From Candidatus Poseidoniales archaeon (GTDB lineage Archaea; Thermoplasmatota; Poseidoniia; Poseidoniales; Poseidoniaceae), in assembly GCA_009887135.1 (NCBI GenBank), contig QXYA01000092.1, positions 1 to 10,583 of the forward strand: a stretch of 10,583 nt of DNA, written 5' to 3'. Positions 5,999 through 10,583 of this stretch are shown one piece after another. The position numbers and the translations under genes were made by a program. The notes below the pieces were generated by a model, which searched no databases, was not told where the DNA came from, and saw nothing but the letters and a program-made list of their open reading frames with translations. Within the stretch, counting starts at the first letter, position 1, and the number at the start of each line of letters is the position of its first letter.

Positions 5999-8524
5999 TT
6001 AGATTTCGATTCTATTAAGCATCGCCCTTCCAATGAGCAGTGCGCTTACATCTGAATCTCCCAAGAAAAGCTCATCTGTAGAGAAAGGAGGCCATGTGCT
6101 TACATCTCGAGCGAGCCAACCCACGAGAGGATGGATTCTTCCTTGGTGAACTTGGCGTTCCGATTCGAGTGATAGAATCATATCATAAACGTCCATGAGG
6201 GCTGCCTTTCCTTCACCTTCTGGAACCATGAGGAGATTGATCATCAATTCCTGATTCGGAAGGAAGCCAGAATGCAATCTTCCTACACCTGGTAGGCCAA
6301 CTCGTTCCCCATTCGGTCGAGCCAGAAGACTTGGCCAACTCAACGGATGGGTTGCAAGCCATTCACGACCACTTGAAGTCGATAATTGAAGGCTCAACCA
6401 GTCAAAAGCCCATGCAGACCACCATTGAGAGGGTAGAACATTCATGCATGAACGGATGAGATCTAACGAGAGAGGAGTATCATCCCTCATTCGAACAACT
6501 GCGTTAGACCACGCCCACAAAACAGAGCCTCTCGGATGGACTTGACCCGCTTTGAGGTATTGTTCAAACAATAATTTCCGCTCCCTGGATAACTCAAGAG
6601 AAGGAGGGAATAAAACCATCAAAACATCTTCTGATCGATAAGGAGCGTCCAACCAGATTGAAGAAGCCTCACTGAGAAGGTTGTCTATATCTTCATCAAA
6701 AAACGGGCTCGTGGTAATTATTGTATGCGCTGCAATCGAACCAGATGACGGATCATCAAGCATCTTAGCAACATCAAGAAGCAATGAATTCTCATTTGAC
6801 AAACGCATCATGAGGACAGAAAACGCCCGTTGCTTCCACTCAGAAGATGTTCTCGCCATACCGTTAATCAACGACTTGATGTCCATCGAATGAGGGTCAA
6901 GAAGGTCAACCCACCCTTGAGCCAGTATTGTATGGAGGCGTTGCCAACGAGAGTTACGTTCAGACATTGGGCTTGCAATCCATGAGGCCAATGGGTTTGT
7001 TCGCTCTATTGAATTTGAAAACGTTGAGTCTCCGTTTGGATACATCCTCATGGCTTTTCGCACGAGTGCGATGTACTGGGGTTCTTCCTGTGAAGTATCA
7101 GTAAGGGTCTGTTCATTCATACCACCTGAACCATGCCAATCGAGAAGTTCAGCAGCATCATTGGGGAGTAGTTGCCGACTCGTCTCAGGTTCAGTACGTA
7201 CATTTGAACGGTCTAATTGGATGTTTAACTCCAAAAGATTGTGCAAACGATAGGAGACAACGGCGAGTTGAGGAGTCCCCTGCAATGTTGAGGTTTTGCT
7301 TGAGAGATTGAGAGGTTCACCTCTCGAAGTGATAAGCGCTCGGCATCGTCCAGAAGCGAGTAAACGGTCGAGCAAATGCTGTTCATTAGCCCCAGCCCAT
7401 GGCCATTCAACAATACAATCGAGTGTTGTTGATTCCAAAAGCCACTCAATAATGCAGGCTGCTCCATTCTGAGATACGCCCTCGAGAAGAATCACATCAA
7501 CCGCCTTGGAATGTTCTGACCAACTTCGATCACCGAAGTCAGCTAGAAGAGAGCGGCGAAGGTGAAGGTTCGGTTGCTGGCCTCTCCCAGAGAGCAGCCA
7601 TCGCTTCAATGAACGAATGCGAGCATTGCGTTTTACGTTGGAGAGTCGAGGATGCCTCCGCCTCATCCACGTACTAACCAAGTCGACTGGAAGTGAACGG
7701 TCTTGTGCATAAGCGATGGATTCAGTCATTAATTGTGCCCGATCACCAAGTGAAGAGACCAGAAGATTACGATCAACTGCAGATGGCAAATGGGCATAGA
7801 GACCTCGTTCTGGAGAGACCTGATAGGAGGTACCTTGCACAGACCCGATACTATGCTCTCCAAGACGGAGTTGTGATGGACCTGTTTCGGAACGTATATT
7901 GAGTTCTATCCAAGCACCGTCAGGAACATTCCAAGCTTCAAATTGTTCAAGCAAGCGGAGACGAACAACACCTACGCTTTCCTTGCGGTTTACCCATGCA
8001 GTGAGCGTACCTTCCTGGGGTTCAGGAGGAGACGCTGTTGATTCAAAATGTTCTAAGTCAAACCAATGTATCTTCTCTCCACGTTGGACTGCCCAAAGGC
8101 CCCCTTCTTTTCCGATGGAAACATTTTCGATGTTGGATTTCAATAATTCCGTTCGTTTAGGTAATTGGAAGAGTCTCGATTCAGGATTTTGCAATATTCC
8201 CAGAACAATACTTGTTCCATCACTCGATAGAACAACAGCATTCTTTTCAGAGGGAATTTGGCGGGTGTATTTTTTTAATTTTCCAACGAGATCCATTAGG
8301 AGACGTTGAGCCCCATCCTCTGTCAAGCGATGTACTGCACCTCGGATGGATGCACCATCATCTCGTTGCACCGCTCCGGCTTCTCGCAGATTACGCATGG
8401 CCAGGGAAGCGTGAGGCATTGCAATTCCAAGAGATGTTGAAGCTTGACTCACCGTTCCTCCGCCATCGAGGAGCCAGTCTAGAATACGCCTCTGATAGCG
8501 GCTTCTGATGGTCGATGATGGCAC
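5999..8524 (-). CDS. Large winged-helix protein, function unknown
   Basis: This 841-residue protein begins with a winged helix-turn-helix of the MarR/ArsR kind at about residues 8-78. It contains QRRILDWLLDGGGTVSQAS, a recognition-helix region HASLAMRNLREAGAV and a wing RDDGASIRGAVHRLTEDG. I recognise no family in the remaining 760 residues. They carry no ATPase motifs, no metal cluster and no clear membrane helix. The middle has beta-rich stretches, a segment like a domain without a Walker A (VILLEGVSQNGAACIIEWLL, near 345), and a helical, leucine- and tryptophan-rich C-terminal half. The start is GTG at 8524, set by GGTGA (8535-8531) six bases upstream; the helix-turn-helix begins right after it. 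It is likely a DNA-binding regulator or scaffold. It stands alone and is divergent from another winged-helix gene, and it may bind the shared spacer. Confidence 0.8.
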   Translation of the reverse strand: MPSSTIRSRYQRRILDWLLDGGGTVSQASTSLGIAMPHASLAMRNLREAGAVQRDDGASIRGAVHRLTEDGAQRLLMDLVGKLKKYTRQIPSEKNAVVLSSDGTSIVLGILQNPESRLFQLPKRTELLKSNIENVSIGKEGGLWAVQRGEKIHWFDLEHFESTASPPEPQEGTLTAWVNRKESVGVVRLRLLEQFEAWNVPDGAWIELNIRSETGPSQLRLGEHSIGSVQGTSYQVSPERGLYAHLPSAVDRNLLVSSLGDRAQLMTESIAYAQDRSLPVDLVSTWMRRRHPRLSNVKRNARIRSLKRWLLSGRGQQPNLHLRRSLLADFGDRSWSEHSKAVDVILLEGVSQNGAACIIEWLLESTTLDCIVEWPWAGANEQHLLDRLLASGRCRALITSRGEPLNLSSKTSTLQGTPQLAVVSYRLHNLLELNIQLDRSNVRTEPETSRQLLPNDAAELLDWHGSGGMNEQTLTDTSQEEPQYIALVRKAMRMYPNGDSTFSNSIERTNPLASWIASPMSERNSRWQRLHTILAQGWVDLLDPHSMDIKSLINGMARTSSEWKQRAFSVLMMRLSNENSLLLDVAKMLDDPSSGSIAAHTIITTSPFFDEDIDNLLSEASSIWLDAPYRSEDVLMVLFPPSLELSRERKLLFEQYLKAGQVHPRGSVLWAWSNAVVRMRDDTPLSLDLIRSCMNVLPSQWWSAWAFDWLSLQLSTSSGREWLATHPLSWPSLLARPNGERVGLPGVGRLHSGFLPNQELMINLLMVPEGEGKAALMDVYDMILSLESERQVHQGRIHPLVGWLARDVSTWPPFSTDELFLGDSDVSALLIGRAMLNRIEI

Positions 8525-8530
8525 AAGAGG

Positions 8531-8535
8531 TCACC
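8531..8535 (-). promoter_or_regulatory. GGTGA Shine-Dalgarno site for the GTG start of the 841-residue gene
   Basis: AAAGGTGACC on the minus strand matches the archaeal 16S rRNA 3' end and leaves six bases to the GTG at 8524. It decides the start of a gene that has no nearby ATG. Confidence 0.65.
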
Positions 8536-8570
8536 TTTGCCCTTCCTAAACAGCAATGATTCTTAGAGAT

Positions 8571-8579
8571 TACTATAAG
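8571..8579 (-). promoter_or_regulatory. TATA-like box for the 841-residue gene
   Basis: CTTATAGTA on the minus strand would place a transcription start near 8548, giving a leader of about 24 bases that contains the GGTGA site. The spacing is good and the sequence match moderate. Confidence 0.4.
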
Positions 8580-8586
8580 CATCCTT

Positions 8587-8611
8587 AATTAGTTACATTT
8601 AGTTACTAATT
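8587..8611. repeat. Operator-like repeat between divergent regulator genes
   Basis: TTAGTTAC occurs twice (8589-8596 and 8599-8606) exactly 10 bp apart, one helical turn. The same 25 bp are bounded by AATTAGT (8587-8593) and its exact inverse ACTAATT (8605-8611). It lies 8 bp upstream of the TATA-like box of the 841-residue gene. Such a layout suits a dimeric winged-helix regulator, possibly one of the two flanking proteins. Confidence 0.5.
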
Positions 8612-8654
8612 TCCACTGCAAACGTGAGAAATCACTTACTGTAGGCTGCATTCC

Positions 8655-8669
8655 GTGTAAAAAATACAC
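8655..8669. repeat. Short palindrome GTGTA-A5-TACAC
   Basis: Perfect 5-bp arms flank five A residues, in the middle of the divergent spacer. It may be a second protein-binding site; it is too short for more confidence. Confidence 0.35.
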
Positions 8670-8718
8670 CTCACCCAGTCATGAACGGTAACAAACTCTT
8701 GCATTGATGGAGGAACGG

Positions 8719-8724
8719 TTATAT
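8719..8724 (+). promoter_or_regulatory. TATA-like box for the 108-residue gene
   Basis: TTATAT, preceded by GAACGG, would put a transcription start near 8748. The resulting leader of roughly 48 bases would contain a small 5-bp hairpin (ATCGC 8754-8758 with GCGAT 8765-8769) and then the AGGAGG site. Confidence 0.45.
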
Positions 8725-8781
8725 GAGTGGCCTCGCTCCTTCGTTACAGCGACATCGCCCAATAGCGATTAGCGAAATCAT

Positions 8782-8787
8782 AGGAGG
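8782..8787 (+). promoter_or_regulatory. Strong AGGAGG Shine-Dalgarno site
   Basis: AGGAGG lies eight bases before the ATG at 8796. It is the best ribosome binding site in the window and suggests high translation. Confidence 0.7.
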
Positions 8788-8795
8788 ACACAACA

Positions 8796-9122
8796 ATGAA
8801 AACTGTACGTATACGAGAAAAAATCAAGAAATTTTTAGGAGACCGCCCGCGCAACACCGCTGAGATCCTAGAACACATCAACAGCACCATGCGTCACGGT
8901 ACAACAAGCCAACAACTTGGTAACGTTCTCTCAAAGGACAAAGACATCGTAAAGGTCGGTTATATCAAGCGATCAGGCATTCTCTCCGGCGGATACGACA
9001 TCTGCGAATGGGCAACCAGAATTTGGGTCCAAGACCACTGCCCTGGATGGTCGGAAGGCACTCCAATCATTATCGACCAACAAGGTAACATTACAATGGG
9101 CGATAGTCTAACCAAGAAGTGA
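8796..9122 (+). CDS. Small winged-helix protein
   Basis: This 108-residue basic protein looks like a winged helix. Helix 1 is VRIREKIKKFLG (4-15) and helix 2 is TAEILEHINSTM (21-32). A recognition helix follows at TSQQLGNVLSKD (37-48), then a beta-wing VKVGYIKRSGILSGGYDICEW (52-72). The tail from 73 is Trp-rich and then polar. I recognise the fold but no named family. The clean AGGAGG ribosome site, TATA-like box and compact size suggest a well-expressed DNA-binding protein, either a local regulator or an abundant chromosome-associated protein. It is divergent from the 841-residue winged-helix gene across a 271-bp spacer containing an operator-like repeat, so cross-regulation or autoregulation is an attractive inference. 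It is convergent with the aldolase gene. Confidence 0.78.
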   Translation: MKTVRIREKIKKFLGDRPRNTAEILEHINSTMRHGTTSQQLGNVLSKDKDIVKVGYIKRSGILSGGYDICEWATRIWVQDHCPGWSEGTPIIIDQQGNITMGDSLTKK

Positions 9123-9178
9123 AACCACCTTCACTCTGACCGATTCCTCTTAGAAATAAGTGGGTATTTACAATCAAT

Positions 9179-9245
9179 AAGCGTAAGCTACGCTTGATGT
9201 ATATTACAAAAATAACATTTTGTAGTTCGATTCAAATTTTGAATC
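9179..9245. terminator. Three consecutive inverted repeats between convergent genes
   Basis: The 131-bp spacer holds three perfect 7-bp inverted repeats in a row. They are AAGCGTA/TACGCTT (9179-9195, loop AGC), TACAAAA/TTTTGTA (9205-9224) and GATTCAA/TTGAATC (9229-9245). The first can extend to a 10-bp stem with a 3-base bulge (from 9173). On the minus strand a TTTTT lies within the second. Together they probably end both convergent transcripts. Confidence 0.5.
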
Positions 9246-9253
9246 TGAATTCT

Positions 9254-10180
9254 TCAAGCATTGTTGAAGATATCTAACGCATCATCAACCGAAGCGCCTT
9301 GACTGATGATCGCATGACAAGCAGCAGTCATTCGAACCGCTTCTTCTGTCGACTTTTGGTGAATGTTTCGGCCTGTTGCGGCTCCACGGCAACCGCTGAC
9401 GTTAATTTGATCCCACAAGCGTTGCAAGAATTCCTGAGGAGGCAATGTTCCGCCTCCAGAGCAAATGATACCGCATCGACCAGCAGACTCAACTGCAATC
9501 TTCAGAGATTCTGGTTGGGTCATGCCATCCCATGCACGAGGATAGTTGACCTTTGCAAAGTCAGCACCAATACATGCTGCAACACCTGCTGCACCGGAAA
9601 TTAGTTGTGGATCTTTTTCATCTGTTACTGCTTTTCCACGAGGATACATCCAAACAACTGCAATCATACCTTCTTCATGTGCTTGTCGAATGAATTGAGC
9701 TGCTTCTGTTAACATTTCATGCTCATATTCACTTCCTATGTAAATCGTATAACCGATTCCAACGACATTGATTCCATTTGAAACAAGAGACATGACGTCA
9801 TCCATGTCCCACATTGCAAGACTAATTGGGTCACGTTGGTCGGTCTTTACCAAATGAGATTTCGAGTTGAGTTTTACCAGATACGGGACGTCTGGATGAT
9901 CTTGAGCGTAAAGTGAAATCAATCCACCTTGTGCTGCAAGAACTCCAACGGTTCCTTCTCCATGAGCACGTGCTCCTATTTCGAAAAGATGACCTGGGTC
10001 GTTCGATGAAAGTGGAATCTTAACGCCACCATCATAGAAGTCGTCATTCAAGTGTTCAATTTTCTGATCACAAGCAAAGAGGTTCATTGCACCAGTGCCA
10101 CATGTAGCTGCCATCAAGTTATCAAGATAGGTTTCAACTAAATCGTCAGGGACATCTCCCGGAACGCTATGATCTGCCAT
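9254..10180 (-). CDS. fba: Class I fructose-bisphosphate aldolase, archaeal (DhnA/FbaB) type
   Basis: This 308-residue Schiff-base aldolase cleaves or forms fructose 1,6-bisphosphate in glycolysis and gluconeogenesis. Visible motifs are LFACDQKIEH (34-43), YLVKLNSKSHL (100-110), GYTIYIGSEYEHE (143-155) and VVWMYPRGK (175-183, with the Tyr seen in the family). GADFAKVNYP (205-214) carries the probable Schiff-base Lys210. Phosphate-binding SGGG (241-244) and ATGRNIHQKS (268-277) follow. The length is normal. The related enzyme for archaeal aromatic amino acid synthesis (ADH synthase) belongs to the same superfamily and is the main alternative. DQKIEH followed by DFYDGG and the IYIGSE segment fit the aldolase better. 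The ATG at 10180 has GGTGAT (10191-10186) five bases upstream. The crotonase-family gene ends 16 bases before it, suggesting one transcript. Confidence 0.9.
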   Translation of the reverse strand: MADHSVPGDVPDDLVETYLDNLMAATCGTGAMNLFACDQKIEHLNDDFYDGGVKIPLSSNDPGHLFEIGARAHGEGTVGVLAAQGGLISLYAQDHPDVPYLVKLNSKSHLVKTDQRDPISLAMWDMDDVMSLVSNGINVVGIGYTIYIGSEYEHEMLTEAAQFIRQAHEEGMIAVVWMYPRGKAVTDEKDPQLISGAAGVAACIGADFAKVNYPRAWDGMTQPESLKIAVESAGRCGIICSGGGTLPPQEFLQRLWDQINVSGCRGAATGRNIHQKSTEEAVRMTAACHAIISQGASVDDALDIFNNA

Positions 10181-10185
10181 TTTGA

Positions 10186-10191
10186 ATCACC
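10186..10191 (-). promoter_or_regulatory. GGTGAT Shine-Dalgarno site of the aldolase gene
   Basis: It is a six-base match to the archaeal anti-Shine-Dalgarno core, five bases from the ATG, and falls entirely in the 16-bp gap after the upstream gene. It supports independent translation from a shared mRNA. Confidence 0.6.
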
Positions 10192-10196
10192 CATTT

Positions 10197-10583
10197 TCAT
10201 TGGCCAGTGAAGTTAGCAACACGCTTTTCGACGTATGCTGCAATTCCTTCCTTAGCGTCATTTGAGTTGAATAGAGATGCTTGAAGTTCTCTCTCAAGAG
10301 CAAGATGGTATTCGAATGGGATTTCAGGACCAGTCTGGCATGAACGCTTGATGTTTCCAACAGCCTTTGTTGCCTTGTTCGGCAAAGTGAATTGACTGCA
10401 CCAGTCAAGGACATTTTGTCGGAATTCAGCAGCATCGCCTTCCCAGATGTGATTGATGAGGTTGTGGGAATGAGCATCCTCGAAGGACATTAATTCGCCA
10501 GTAACCATCATCTCGAGAGCCTTGGCCTTACCGATCAAACGAGTCAATCGAGCAGTACCACCAGTACCAGCAAGAACACCAAG
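10197..10583 (-). CDS. Enoyl-CoA hydratase/isomerase family protein (N-terminal part outside window)
   Basis: These are the last 128 residues of a crotonase-fold protein. The frame is open to the window edge and begins LGVLAGTGGTARLTRLIGK, the classic crotonase segment after the second oxyanion-hole and catalytic loop. Then comes KALEMMVTGELMSFEDAHSHNLINHIW, the family region with the usual A-x-x-x-G-L(I/V)-N motif, here altered to AHSHNLIN. A C-terminal helix bundle ends VEKRVANFTGQ. The catalytic glutamates lie mostly outside the window, so hydratase, isomerase or another crotonase activity cannot be told apart. Substrates are acyl-CoA thioesters. It ends 16 bases before the aldolase start on the same strand. 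Confidence 0.85.
   Translation of the reverse strand, partial: LGVLAGTGGTARLTRLIGKAKALEMMVTGELMSFEDAHSHNLINHIWEGDAAEFRQNVLDWCSQFTLPNKATKAVGNIKRSCQTGPEIPFEYHLALERELQASLFNSNDAKEGIAAYVEKRVANFTGQ

Noticed and set aside
7899..8508. Plus-strand open frames of about 100-136 residues opposite the winged-helix gene
   Set aside because: They are antisense shadows of the 841-residue gene, without ribosome sites or recognisable motifs.

Overview
The window looks like part of an archaeal chromosome, most likely a planktonic marine euryarchaeon of the Poseidoniales (Marine Group II) type. This is inferred from an Orc1/Cdc6 replication initiator, an archaeal phosphopantetheine adenylyltransferase fused to a DUF359 dephospho-CoA kinase, a class I (DhnA/FbaB-type) fructose-bisphosphate aldolase, TATA-like promoters, Shine-Dalgarno sites of both GGAGG and GGTGA types, and a guide RNA with kink-turns. 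No taxonomic marker was searched, so the assignment is tentative.

Left part (1-3504): a truncated sulfite-reductase-type flavoprotein reads leftward and is divergent from an RNase Z-like metallo-beta-lactamase protein. An AT-rich intergenic stretch with inverted repeats, a possible replication-origin candidate, precedes orc1/cdc6. A small four-helix membrane protein follows it.

Middle part (3509-5895, minus strand): a family 2 glycosyltransferase with C-terminal membrane helices overlaps the end of the fused CoA-biosynthesis gene. Upstream of that gene is a roughly 350-base gap without a convincing protein. Its GC-rich core (about 58% GC) folds on the minus strand into three consecutive hairpins. 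Each has an internal guide pocket and a kink-turn (GA, short capped stem, NNU bulge, GA). Two are followed by ACA 15-16 nt after the pocket top, and the third by a degenerate ANA. This is the signature of a three-hairpin archaeal H/ACA pseudouridylation guide RNA and is the main finding.

Right part (5999-10583): an 841-residue protein of unknown function with an N-terminal winged helix is divergent from a 108-residue winged-helix protein. The shared 271-bp control region has TATA-like boxes and an operator-like repeat. A convergent spacer with three back-to-back inverted repeats follows. Then come the class I aldolase and, upstream of it on the minus strand, the C-terminal part of an enoyl-CoA hydratase/isomerase; the two are only 16 bp apart and probably form an operon.

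No CRISPR array, transposase, tRNA or rRNA was seen.
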